DNA from: JAEXNA01 sp041676625
GTDB lineage: Bacteria; Vulcanimicrobiota; Xenobia; Xenobiales; JADMJV01
NCBI GenBank assembly: GCA_041676625.1
Contig: JBAYRN010000088.1
Location: forward strand, 1-23,948
DNA: 23,948 nucleotides
Direction: 5' to 3'
Shown: piece by piece, positions 5,362-15,700 of the stretch
How positions within the stretch are numbered: the stretch's first letter is position 1
Layout of the letters: every line of letters starts with the position of its first letter
Notes under the pieces: generated by a model
Database searches by the model: none
Seen by the model: only the letters and a program-made list of their open reading frames with translations
Told to the model about the DNA's origin: nothing
Translations under genes and position numbers: made by a program

Positions 5362-6785
5362 CTGGCTCCGTCGGGGGTGTCGACCACGGTGATCCCGCTT
5401 TCCAGCAGAAGATCCCTTAGTCGGTCCGCTTCGGCCCAATTTCTTTCCGCGCGAGCCCGGGTTCGAGCCTCCAGCCATTCTTTTTCCTCCGAGGTCAATT
5501 CTAGTTCCAGTTCCGATTCAAAAAGCTTGAGCCCCAGAACGGTGTCCCACCCTCTGAGGAGTTCAAGGCAGGAGAGGGCCAACTCCTGGCTGTCCTCCCC
5601 GTCTGCGTCGAAGCACTTGTTGGCCTCGGTCACCAGGGTAAAAACCGCGGCCAGGGCCAGGGAGATATTCAGGTCGGCATCCATGGCCTGCTTGAAGTCT
5701 TGCTCGGCTTTGGAAGCGAGGGAATGGGCTGCCTGGGGGGCTTGAGCGTCGGCGCCGATCTCCTCACACCGTCTGATGAAGCCCTTCAATCTCTCCAGGC
5801 TGGTTTCAGAAGCCCGCAGATCCGCGAAGGTGAAGTTCAAGCGCGAACCGTGATGAACTTTGAGCAGAGCCATCCGGATCGCCATGGGCTCCCAGGCTTG
5901 TCCGGAAGTGTTGCGGTCACCGTCTAGAAGGTCCCGAAGGGTATAGAAGTTTCCGAGACTCTTACTCATCTTCTCCCCTTCGACATAAAGATGTTGGGAA
6001 TGAACCCAATAGTTGACAAAACGTTTGCCGGTGCAGCATTCGGACTGGGCGATCTCATTTTGGTGGTGAGGAAAGAGCAGGTCGATCCCCCCCAAATGGA
6101 GGTCGAAGGTTTCTCCCAGATAGAGGATCCCCATGGCCGAGCACTCCAGGTGCCAACCCGGTCGTCCTTTGCCTAACTCCGGATACTGATCCCAGAAGAT
6201 GGGGCCGTCTTTTTCAGTCCAGGCCTTCCAGAGCACAAAATCGGCGGCCGAGCCTTTTTCATACTCGTCATCCTGCACCCGCTCCCCCGGTCTGAGGTCT
6301 TCGATCTCGATGCGAGCAAATTTCCCGTATTGATCCCAGGTCTTGATGGAAAAGTAGATGCCGTCGTCGGTGCGATAGGCGTGACCTTTTTCCAGAAGCT
6401 CTGAGATCATGGCTGCCATCTTGTCCATGACGTCGGGATCGGTGGCCCGGGGGTGGGCTTCCGAGGGTTCCACGTTGAGCGTTTCCAGATCCTCAAAAAA
6501 CGCCTTCTCATAGATCTCAGTGAACTCGCGCAAGTTCTTGCCATGACTCTGGCACTTGGCGATGATCTTGTCTTCTACGTCGGTCAGGTTGGTCACTTGA
6601 TAGACCTCGTAACCTGAGTATCGGAGATAGCGACGCATGAGGTCACCGAAGATGAAGGTGCGGAAATTACCGATGTGGGCAAAGTCGTGGATGGTAGGGC
6701 CGCAGCAGTACATCTTGACCTTGCCCTTCTCTATCGTCTGGAAGGGCTCGCGAGTTCTGGTCCGGGCGTTGAAGAGTTCGAGCAC
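5319..6785 (-). CDS. cysS: Cysteine-tRNA ligase
   Basis: A 488-residue class I synthetase that charges tRNA-Cys. Motifs in order: zinc-ligand Cys28 in YCCGPT, the HIGH variant HIGN (37-40), a second zinc site with HLECSAM and GGIDLLFPHHQNE, the KMSKS loop in GEKMSKSLGN, and the C-terminal anticodon-binding part ending DTPDGARWEKK. The start is a GTG at 6783-6785 (Val-Leu-Glu-Leu-Phe-Asn), two bases after the leuS stop. The frame is open further upstream but that part lies inside leuS. Translational coupling with leuS is likely, since no strong ribosome binding site is seen. The last 43 bp overlap rlmB. Confidence 0.96.
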   Translation of the reverse strand: MLELFNARTRTREPFQTIEKGKVKMYCCGPTIHDFAHIGNFRTFIFGDLMRRYLRYSGYEVYQVTNLTDVEDKIIAKCQSHGKNLREFTEIYEKAFFEDLETLNVEPSEAHPRATDPDVMDKMAAMISELLEKGHAYRTDDGIYFSIKTWDQYGKFARIEIEDLRPGERVQDDEYEKGSAADFVLWKAWTEKDGPIFWDQYPELGKGRPGWHLECSAMGILYLGETFDLHLGGIDLLFPHHQNEIAQSECCTGKRFVNYWVHSQHLYVEGEKMSKSLGNFYTLRDLLDGDRNTSGQAWEPMAIRMALLKVHHGSRLNFTFADLRASETSLERLKGFIRRCEEIGADAQAPQAAHSLASKAEQDFKQAMDADLNISLALAAVFTLVTEANKCFDADGEDSQELALSCLELLRGWDTVLGLKLFESELELELTSEEKEWLEARTRARAERNWAEADRLRDLLLESGITVVDTPDGARWEKKARLSSADIR

Positions 6786-6787
6786 GA

Positions 6788-9511
6788 CTAATTCACCACG
6801 AAATTCACGAGTCTTTGGGGCACCACGATGACTTTTTTCACCGTCTTGCCTTCCAAATATTTGGCGGCCGCTTCCCGAGCCCGGGCTTCCACTTGCTCCC
6901 GCCCTGCCGTGGCATCCAGGTTGATCTTCACCCGCAGCTTTCCGTTGATCTGAATGGGATAAACCAGTTCGTCGGCCCGGCAAAGCTCCTCGTTGTGAAC
7001 GGGCCAGGTGCCGGCCGAGACTGAAGGGGAGTGACCCAGCATGTTCCAGAGTTCCTCGCCCAGGTGGGGGGCGAAGATGGACAACAACTGGGTATAACGA
7101 GTCAGCTGGCTGTGGCTCAGCTCCTCTTTGGCGGCGGTGGCGTCGTTGACAAAGATCATCATGGCCGAAACCGCGGTGTTGAAGGCCATGGCTTCCAGGT
7201 CTTCGGTCACCTTCTTGATGCAGCGATGAAGCGCTTTCTCCAGTTCCAGAGACCCCTGGGCCTCCCGGTCCAGCAGGTTCGAGCGCAGCCCATCGTCATC
7301 CACGTAGAGTCGATAGCTCCGCCCCAAAAAGCGTGTAACACCGTCCACCGCCCGGGTATTCCAGGGCTTGGAAGCCTCCAGCGGACCCATGAACATCTCG
7401 TAGATCCGCAGTGCATCGGCGCCGTGTTCCCGAATGACGTCGTCGGGATTGACCACGTTCTTCAGAGATTTACTCATCTTGGCGGTGGTTTGGCGCAGCT
7501 CTTTGTGAGTTTCGAGGTGCCGAAACTTACCGTCTTCATACTCCTCCACTTGATCGGAGGGGACCAAAAACCTGGTCTCGGGATCCTCATAGGCAAAAGC
7601 GGTGATCAGTCCCTGGTGAAACAGCTTTTTGAAGGGCTCGGGCGTGGACACGTAGCCCCGGTCAAAGAGTACCTTGTGCCAAAATCTGGCGTACAGCAAA
7701 TGCAGCACGGCGTGCTCTTTTCCACCCACGTAGAGATCCACCGGCATCCAGTACTGCTCTTTCTCTTCGGCCCAGGCTTCCACGTCGTTGTGGGGGTCTA
7801 GATATCGCAGATAGTACCAGCATGAGCCGGCCCAGTTCGGCATGGTGTTGGTCTCCCGGGTCCAGGCCTTCCCATCCGAATCGGTCACCTTCATCCACTC
7901 TTCGGCTTTCGCCAACAGCGGCTCCGGTCGACCGGTGGGTTGGAAGTCCGGCAGATCGGGCAGGCTGACCGGAAGCTCATCCTCATCGACGGCCTTGAGT
8001 CGCCCCTCCTCATCGAAAAGGATCGGAAAGGGTTCGCCCCAGTATCGCTGGCGACTAAAGATCCAATCGCGCAAACGGTAGTTGACCCGGGCCTCACCTT
8101 TTCCGATCTTCTCCAGGTGCTCGGTGATGGCAGCTTTGGCCTCTTCCACGCTCTTGCCGTTGAGAAAGTCGCTGTTCTCGGATCGTCCCTCACCCGGCGT
8201 GCAAAGTAAAGTCTCGCCATCGCGAGTAAGCTCCCGAACGGGTGTTTCCTCACTCTTGTAGACACTGACGATGGGCAGGCTGTGCTCCACCGCGAAGTCG
8301 AAATCCCGCTCGTCGTGCCCCGGAACGGCCATGATGGCTCCGGTACCGTAGCTATCCAGCACATAGTCGGCTACGTAAATCGGGAGTTCATCGCCGTTGA
8401 CCGGGTTGACCGCGTGACCTCCGGTAAACACTCCGGTTTTCTCTTTAGTGGCGGCGCGCTCTCGTTCGGAACGGCTGGCAGCCTGGCGGCGATACTCCTC
8501 AACTGCAGTTTGCCGCTCGGCTATGGTTACCGAACTGACCAGGGGGTGCTCAGGAGCCAGCACCATATAGGTTGCTCCGAACAGGGTGTCGGGCCGGGTG
8601 GTGAAGACCGAAAATTCCGTGACTCCGTTTTCGGAACGTCGGAACCGACTCTCCTTTTCTTGCTCCTGACTCAACTGCACTTCAGGAAGGGCAAACCAGA
8701 CCTCCGCTCCCAGACTCTTTCCGATCCATTCGCCCTGCTGCTTCTTGGTTTCGTCCGGCCACTCCACCGTCTCCAGGTCTTCCAGGAGCCTCTCGGCGTA
8801 ATCGGTGATGCGAAGCATCCACTGGCGCATGGGCTCCCGCCGGCAGGGGTAGCCCCCCCGCTCCGAGCGGCCGTCATTGACCTCTTCGTTGGCCAGCACC
8901 GTGCCCAGGTCCGGGCACCACCAGACGGCGATCTCGTCGAGATAGGCCAGACGCTTGGAGTTGATGTAATCGTGAGCTTCTTTTTCGTTCAGACCCGCAG
9001 GGACGGGCAGTTCACTGATGGGTCTCCCCCGACCCTGCTCGTGATCGTACCAGGTATCGAAAAGCAGCTTAAAGATCCACTGGGTCCAGCGGTAATAATC
9101 GGGATCGGCGGTGCTAACTTCCCGATTCCAGTCGTAGGCAAAACCGAGGGATTTGATCTGAGCCTTGAAGGTTTCGATGTTCTTCTTGGTGGTGATGGAG
9201 GGATGGGTGCCGGTGGCCACGGCGTACTGCTCGGCCGGTAGTCCAAAAGCGTCCCAGCCCATGGGATGCAGCACGTTGTATCCCGACATGCGACGCCAGC
9301 GGGCCAGAATATCGGTGGCCGTATAGCCCTCGGGATGGCCCACATGAAGTCCGGCTCCACTGGGGTACGGAAACATATCGAGCACGTAGTACTTGGGCCG
9401 GTCCGGCTGAAAATCCGGATCGCCGGGTCCAGGGGTACGAAAGCTGTCGTTCTCTTCCCAATATTTCTGCCACTTCGGCTCGATCAAAGCGGGATCGTAT
9501 CGGTTGTTCAT
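6788..9511 (-). CDS. leuS: Leucine-tRNA ligase
   Basis: At 907 residues this is a full-length bacterial LeuRS, slightly longer than the common 860. The HIGH motif is HVGH (56-59) within PYPSGAGLHVGHPEGY. The CP1 editing domain contains FTTRPDTLFGATYM and YGTGAIMAVPGHDERD. KMSKS is at 678-682. A longer insert after GFAYDWNREV (about 170-190) precedes LAYLDEIAVWWCP. The ATG has AAGGAG 6 bases upstream. It is the first gene of the tight leuS-cysS-rlmB set. The intergenic space upstream is almost entirely a MITE-like palindrome, and I could not place a promoter. Confidence 0.97.
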   Translation of the reverse strand: MNNRYDPALIEPKWQKYWEENDSFRTPGPGDPDFQPDRPKYYVLDMFPYPSGAGLHVGHPEGYTATDILARWRRMSGYNVLHPMGWDAFGLPAEQYAVATGTHPSITTKKNIETFKAQIKSLGFAYDWNREVSTADPDYYRWTQWIFKLLFDTWYDHEQGRGRPISELPVPAGLNEKEAHDYINSKRLAYLDEIAVWWCPDLGTVLANEEVNDGRSERGGYPCRREPMRQWMLRITDYAERLLEDLETVEWPDETKKQQGEWIGKSLGAEVWFALPEVQLSQEQEKESRFRRSENGVTEFSVFTTRPDTLFGATYMVLAPEHPLVSSVTIAERQTAVEEYRRQAASRSERERAATKEKTGVFTGGHAVNPVNGDELPIYVADYVLDSYGTGAIMAVPGHDERDFDFAVEHSLPIVSVYKSEETPVRELTRDGETLLCTPGEGRSENSDFLNGKSVEEAKAAITEHLEKIGKGEARVNYRLRDWIFSRQRYWGEPFPILFDEEGRLKAVDEDELPVSLPDLPDFQPTGRPEPLLAKAEEWMKVTDSDGKAWTRETNTMPNWAGSCWYYLRYLDPHNDVEAWAEEKEQYWMPVDLYVGGKEHAVLHLLYARFWHKVLFDRGYVSTPEPFKKLFHQGLITAFAYEDPETRFLVPSDQVEEYEDGKFRHLETHKELRQTTAKMSKSLKNVVNPDDVIREHGADALRIYEMFMGPLEASKPWNTRAVDGVTRFLGRSYRLYVDDDGLRSNLLDREAQGSLELEKALHRCIKKVTEDLEAMAFNTAVSAMMIFVNDATAAKEELSHSQLTRYTQLLSIFAPHLGEELWNMLGHSPSVSAGTWPVHNEELCRADELVYPIQINGKLRVKINLDATAGREQVEARAREAAAKYLEGKTVKKVIVVPQRLVNFVVN

Positions 9512-9527
9512 TCTCTCTCCTTAGGAC

Positions 9528-9692
9528 CTAGTGCTCTGTCAAACTTCAAAATTCGGCCGAGGGCGGCCAGCCATCAATTCTATCGTCATCGATTTTCGCT
9601 TACGTATTCCCGATACGTGCACTCAAATCGATTTAGATAGAAATTGCGTCTGGCCTCCCTCAACCGAACTCCAAAGATTGACAGAGCACTAG
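9528..9692. mobile_element. MITE-like imperfect palindrome with 15-bp perfect terminal inverted repeats
   Basis: CTAGTGCTCTGTCAA (9528-9542) is perfectly inverted at 9678-9692. The two arms continue to match at about three quarters of positions (shared GGCCAG, CTATC, ATCGATTT, ACGTAT) down to the centre near 9610, so the whole 165 bp could fold into one long hairpin. There is no reading frame of use. If the outer TA (9529-9530 and 9690-9691) is a target duplication, the element proper is 9531-9689. A TA duplication is typical of IS630/Tc1-type elements. It fills the gap between the giant NTPase gene and leuS. Family assignment is inference. Confidence 0.75.
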
Positions 9693-9708
9693 CCCGGAAG
9701 AGGCAGTG

Positions 9709-12700
9709 TTAGCGAGGTTGGACCAGAATCCGCTTTTCTTCTTCCAGCCTGCGGAGAAACTCGTTGCCCTGCCCATCCGGTGAAGCGATATCTGTTCTGA
9801 GGGCGTGGTCAAAAAGCCTTTGCAGAAGTCCCAGAGCGCTGCGTTTTCCGATGCCCGGTAAAAAACTGGCGAACCGTTCCCAAATAGTGCTCGCTCTGCC
9901 CCGGCTCTGGGGATCGTAGGTAGAGAGCGCCTGGGTCAAAAGTTTACCAAGCTTTTCCATCAGAGGAAGTGGCGGACGGCCCTGGCAGAGGACCGAGCGG
10001 TCGAGCAACTCCTCCAGAAAAGCCCAATCGGCCGGCTTGTCATGACCCCCCGCTTGCCATCCGCTCAGGACATCGAGGGTCAATTCCAGTAACTCTGACC
10101 AGTCCTTTTGTTCTCGGGCCGGTCGCAGCCAGGTGAGGTCGAGCACCGGTTTGAGATGATCATCTCGAAGGGTGTTCAGCAAGCGGAAATGCTCTCGGAA
10201 AAAATCCAGTTCCAGCATGGCACCGTCCTTGGCCAGTCGAGTGACCAGCCTGCAGCACCGTCCACAGAGTGAGCTGAGCCCTTCGGTCTGCCCACTGATG
10301 GCCTGCATGGCCCTTAACAGATGGTGGACCGCCGCAGCCTGCAAGCCTCTGGACTGCAAAAACTCAGCCAGGCGGAGGTGAGCCCGCAGTCGTGTCTCCC
10401 CTCCCCCGTCGATGGCCCGCAAGAGATCGATGATGGCAAGGCCTCGGTCGCCTCGCATAAGTGCCATTTCTGAGCGGCGCAAGAGCAACCGGGCCGAATC
10501 CGGATCGAGTCGGATGGGCAACAGGTGTCCCATCAACAGTTCCGCCTCCAGGTCCCGGTTCTCCGATTCAAAGGCGCGATACTTGGCGGCCAGCAGTTTC
10601 TCCAATTCGGGATTTGACTCCGGGCGAGTATCCCGGTCGGGCTTACCAAAGGTGAGGATGAGATAGGTTTCCAGAATACGATCGATCCGACTGGAACTCA
10701 TGATCATGCTGTCGAATTGGGGGTCGTTGACCAGCGATATTGCCAGTTCGCGGTACCATTGACCCAATGAGGTGCAGAGCAGCCAATCTCCAAGTTCGGA
10801 AAGCTGACCGAGGGTTTTGAGAAGCTCCATCCCCAGGGGTGAGTTCGCGCTCGACCAGGCCTTCACCCAATCGTCGGCCAGGCTCTCAACCTCGTGAGGC
10901 GTGCCCGGGCGTAGCGAAATCAAAGTGCGCAATTGATCGAGGGCCTGCCCCACTCGTCCGGCCCTCAGTTGGGCCACCGCCGAATGAAGCGCACAAAGGA
11001 TTAAGAGTTCACGATTCTCCTCTCCTTCAGCAAAGACCGAATCGTTGGCCTTACGGGCCGCTGCCTCGAGTTTGGCGAGAGCCTCGTCATGGTTTCCCTG
11101 AAGCGAAAGTACCCGGCCCAGGTCCAGCAAAGCCTCACTCTCCAGCGACCGCTGGCGGGGGTGCTCCCGCAAGTGCTTCACCATCTCCAAGGCGTCCCCG
11201 AAGAACCGCAAGCTCTCCTTGAGATCGCCCCGGTGCTGAGCGGTATAGCCGGCCCAGCGCTTGAATCGATAGATGTCGAAATCGGTCAACTGGGAAGGCG
11301 CCAGATCGGCCAGTTGTTCGACCCATCTTCCCAATTCTTCCATGTCGTTGTCGGAAAAAGCCGACTGGGCGGCACTCTTCAAGACCAGGGCGTACTCCAC
11401 GAGGAGAGCCTCGGGCACCTCCTGAAAGCTACCGCAAGCCTGGGAAAAGGCCCGAGCCGAACGCTCAAAATAGACCCTCCCGTCAGTTTTGAGCCCCACC
11501 CGCCGGGCCGCTTCGCCCAGATGAAAGTAGAGCTTGCCCACTTGAAAGAGCCGCACCTCGGAGAGCGTGTCAGCCCCCGCCGAAGCCCCCGGTACGCTGC
11601 TTATGGGGAGTTCAAGCTCCTCGGATGATTCCTGGGAGTGACGCCTTCCAATATCCAGGGCGCGACGTCCGCAGATCAGAGCCAGGTGCGGTTCGTCGAG
11701 ACTGAGGTAGAGTGCGGTGAGGTTTCGAAAGCTCTGCTTTAGGGCCGACCAAACCGGGTCATCCCGGTCTTGAGCCACTTCCCGGCTGAGCAGGTCATAC
11801 TGCTCGGTGGCTCGCCTCAGGTCCGAGGCGGCCTGGTTGAAATGCCCGATCTCCTTCCAGCGGGCACCCCGGGTGAGTAGTAGGAATGCCAACAACCCAC
11901 GCAGGTCGCTCCGGCCCTCGTGGCGGATCCTCTTACCGGCCCAGGAGATGTATTCACTCAGACCGTGGCCACCGAAGCTGCGGTCGGCACTCACCAGGCT
12001 TGACTGAGCGGCGGTGTAGGCGAGCAGCGGCTCCAGGTCCAAGCGACCAAGAGCGATCTGGAAGCGTATGATCGAAAGAGCCCGCTGATAATCCTTTTCG
12101 GCTTCCGGAAAGCGCCCCAGTTTCTGAAAAAGGCGACCTCGCTTGATCAGCGCTTGTAAGCCCAGTTCAGCGGTGGAACCTGCCATGAGAAGCTCCAGAG
12201 CAGTACTGAATTGCTCCAGAGCCCGGATATCGAAACCCTGACCACTCAAAGCCTGCCCGGCTACCAAAAAGCATTCTCCTTGCAACCGACGAGCCCGCTC
12301 TGGCTTGATCTGCTCCAGGGCCTCCATGGCCGCCGACAGAAGGCTTAGTACCTGCTCGTAGGAGCCGCACGCGAGATGGGAGCGGGCCGATTGTAAAAGA
12401 ACTCGGCTGTGCAATTCACTGAGCCCCGGGTCTGGTCGGTGAGAATGCAAGCGCTCTTCGATCAAACCCAGGGCGTTGACGGAACTTTCCACCGCTGTCG
12501 TTAGTTCGCTGCTTTCCAAGGCTGCTTCGCTGCGCCTGCTGTAGGCCGAAGCCATGGCCTCCAGTACGCCCAGGTCGCCTTGCTGAAAGAGGGTCGAGAA
12601 AAGCGCGATCGCCTGCTCGAAATCCTCGGCGGCTTCGCTGACCAAACCTAACTCCAGCAGTGACAAACCCCGAGCATTATACACCCAGGCCAGCTCCTCC

Positions 12701-15700
12701 CGAAGACTGCCCGCCCCTTCGGCCACGGCCAAGGCGAGCGGTTCGGAGATGGCATCCAGCAGAGCCACCCGTTGAAAGAAAAGGCCCCGGTCCTGCAGTC
12801 GGGCAAGTTCAGCCCGCCACAGAGACAGTGGCCCATCTTCGGAAAAAAAGCGGTCCATCAGACTGGCGGCGTGCTCGCTCAGACCGATCCAGCGAAGGGC
12901 TGCCATCAAGTCTCCTCGTTTGGGGTTGTCGAGGAACCTCTCCGAAAGATCGTGGGCGACCCACTCGACCTCCAGGGAGTTCTGGCGGACCCACTCGAGC
13001 ACACTGCGATGCCCCAGAGCCAGGGCGGGTTTTGGCTCATCCCAGAAGGAGAATAGGCTCGGATACAACTCCACGGCCCGCAGCACCACTCTGGCGTCTT
13101 CGATCCTGGTCTGCAGGGTACTCAACGGAACAGGCCGCTCGTATAAGCCCAGCACGGCGAGGAGGCGCAAGAAGGTGACAAACTTTGATTGGTCCGGAAA
13201 TTTGGCCCTGGCCGAAGCGAAGATATGGTCGAGCACGTCGTTGTTGGGAGGGACCGACTCGTCCAATACCCTTAAATCACGGAAGACTCGTCCCAAAAAG
13301 AGAGAGCCACCGAATCGTTTCCAGGCTTGCGCTCTCTCCGATTCATCCAGGTGCAACCCCTGGAGTTGGCGAGCGAAGGTTGCTTCACCGGCAGTACTGT
13401 GCATCTCCCATTTGCGAAACTCCAGATAGCTGTGGGCCGGCCACACGATCTCAGGGAAGCTGCATCCGGTGATCAACACGTGGACGCCGGGCGGTAAAGA
13501 GGAAGGTATGATGGAGGCCGGTACCTCCTCGAAGCCATCCAAAATGAGCAAGAAGTTTCGGTCTTCGTTGAGCTTCTTGAGATGCCTGAGGTAACTCGCC
13601 AGGCGATTGGCCAGAGCCTCGGAGGTCACCCCGAGTTCGGCCAATTCACTGGAGATGCGCGTCACTTCACCGCCCAGCGCTTTCAAGCTCTGCACCGGGA
13701 CGGAGGTCCACTCGAATCGCTGCAAGTTTTTCTCGGAGGCGATGTGGTCGTTGAGTCGTTCCACCACGGTGGCCAACCTGGTCCGGGGAAATCGATCGAC
13801 CCGCAGATAGAGGACCGGATAGTCATCGGGCAGAGGGGTGCAAGCTGGATTGGCCAGGGTTCGACAAAGGTTGGTCTTGCCGGTCCCGGGATCTCCCTGG
13901 CAAAACAGCACGCTGGCCGCGTCCGGCGAGCCCCGAAGAACCACCGAAGCGATCTCCTCGGCGATCTGGCGAGGCCGGGCGTCGGGGCCGGAAAAAGAAC
14001 GGGCCTGGCAGACCCTGCTGATGGCATCGCTCTTGGCGGTATCCCAGGGCTCCACGTCACTGTCCGATTCCTCAAAAAAGCTGGGCCAGATGGGCTCTTC
14101 TGCCTCTTGAGACTCGACCGGTTCAAGGGTCGAAAAGCCGTACTCCTCCCCTTCCCAATCGGAGAACTGTTCTCGCTCTTCGGCGTCTCTTACCACCACC
14201 ACGTTACGGCGACCGGGCTCCATCCTTGGACCGGTGACTACGTCCGGCACTCCTCGGATCCGCAAACCGGAAGGAAACCTCATAACCACGGCCTCGGTCC
14301 CTTCTCCGGTGGCATCGGTTTGAAGGTTGGCCGTCTTGAACAGATTGCGACTCTGCTCAAGAAAGTCGGCGAACAGGCCACTGAGTCGCTCCACCTGGCC
14401 CCGAACTTCGTCTAACCGGGTCTTGGCATCAGGCCTCATCAAGGAGAGACTCCATCCCAGAAGTCCCTGCAACGGACCGGGAATACCACCGTCGACTCCC
14501 AGCCACACCGTAAAATCACGAGGCTTGTCCCGATGAAAGAAAACGTCGCGCAACAGTTCAGCGTCGGTGGAGCGGGTTCGCCCTAAGAGACGCTGGCTAT
14601 AGGAGAGAAAAAAAATGATGTGTTCGAGGGAGCCACCGGGTTCGGAAACCGGATCTAACAAGGACGTTTCATCGAAACAGTGGCGCAAGAAGCCGCCGGC
14701 CAGGCTGGCGTGCAGCCTGACCAGATACTCCAGGCCGAAAAACAGGGCTCGGCCCAGGGGAAGGATCTGGCCTTGTCCGTGGGCTCTAACCAGGGCGGTC
14801 AGTTGCTCCTTGAGATAGAAGGGGTCTTCCGGGTGCACCGAAATCCGGGGGTCCAGAGATTCCACCGGTTCCAGGCCGTCCTTCAAGTCCCGCAGAGAGC
14901 CACCTTTATTGACCAGCGTCAGTTCGCTGCGGTCCAACCAAACCGAATAGCGAGTGGGGTCGATCAGCGGTTTACAGCTAAACCAAACCGGGCCTCGACC
15001 GAGACTGATCTGGAGGTAGCCATCCTGCCGCACGTGGGTGACCAGATCCCAGGAAGAGCAGAGCAGGGTGAGTTCCGCCACCCAGGAGTTGAAAAGTTCC
15101 ATGACTTCGGCCAGCAAAGCAGCGGCCCGGGCCGGATTGTCCTGGCGGATGGTTTCCTCGGCTTCTTTCATCCAGCCGAGAAGTCTCTGGTCGGTGCCAA
15201 CCCCACCCCATTTCAAGAACGGATGGACTTGCGAGCCTTGAAAAAGGAGATGAGTGGCGGCGTGACAGCGGGGGTCTTCCCAGTGGGCGGGCAAGGCCTT
15301 CAAGACCTCCTCTAGATCCCGAATGATCTGCTGGGTGGTGGGGTTAAAATCACCAGCGAAGTCACTCGTCTGAACCAGTGCGAGTGCGCCCTGTCCAACT
15401 CCCGTGGCAAACCGGATAGAAAAATCCACCGCTTCTAAAGTGGCCAGGAGGGAGGTCACGAGGTCGCCGCTATGCTGAGACCGGACCAGACGGTGGAGAA
15501 TGACTCTCAGGTGGGCCGGCAGTTGGGCCGTTGATGGAAACGCCTTCTGCAAGTGCCCTTTGCCAAAAAGCGGTACAATGGGTGTCAAGACTTCGGGTGG
15601 CCCCTCTCTGGGAATAGTTTCTAGTACGTGGTGCTTCAGCAGTTCGTTGTCCATCCCGAAAAGGGGTGACTCCAGGGGTGCAAAGTACGAACGGACCCGG

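Noticed and set aside
7031..7801. Long plus-strand open frame opposite leuS (also 8282-9241)
   Set aside because: leuS carries all LeuRS motifs on the minus strand; the opposite frames match no known family and arise from GC-rich codon bias.
9529..9542. TTGACA in the MITE end as an outward promoter for leuS
   Set aside because: No -10 element lies at a suitable distance toward leuS (16-18 bases downstream reads GA-rich Shine-Dalgarno sequence).
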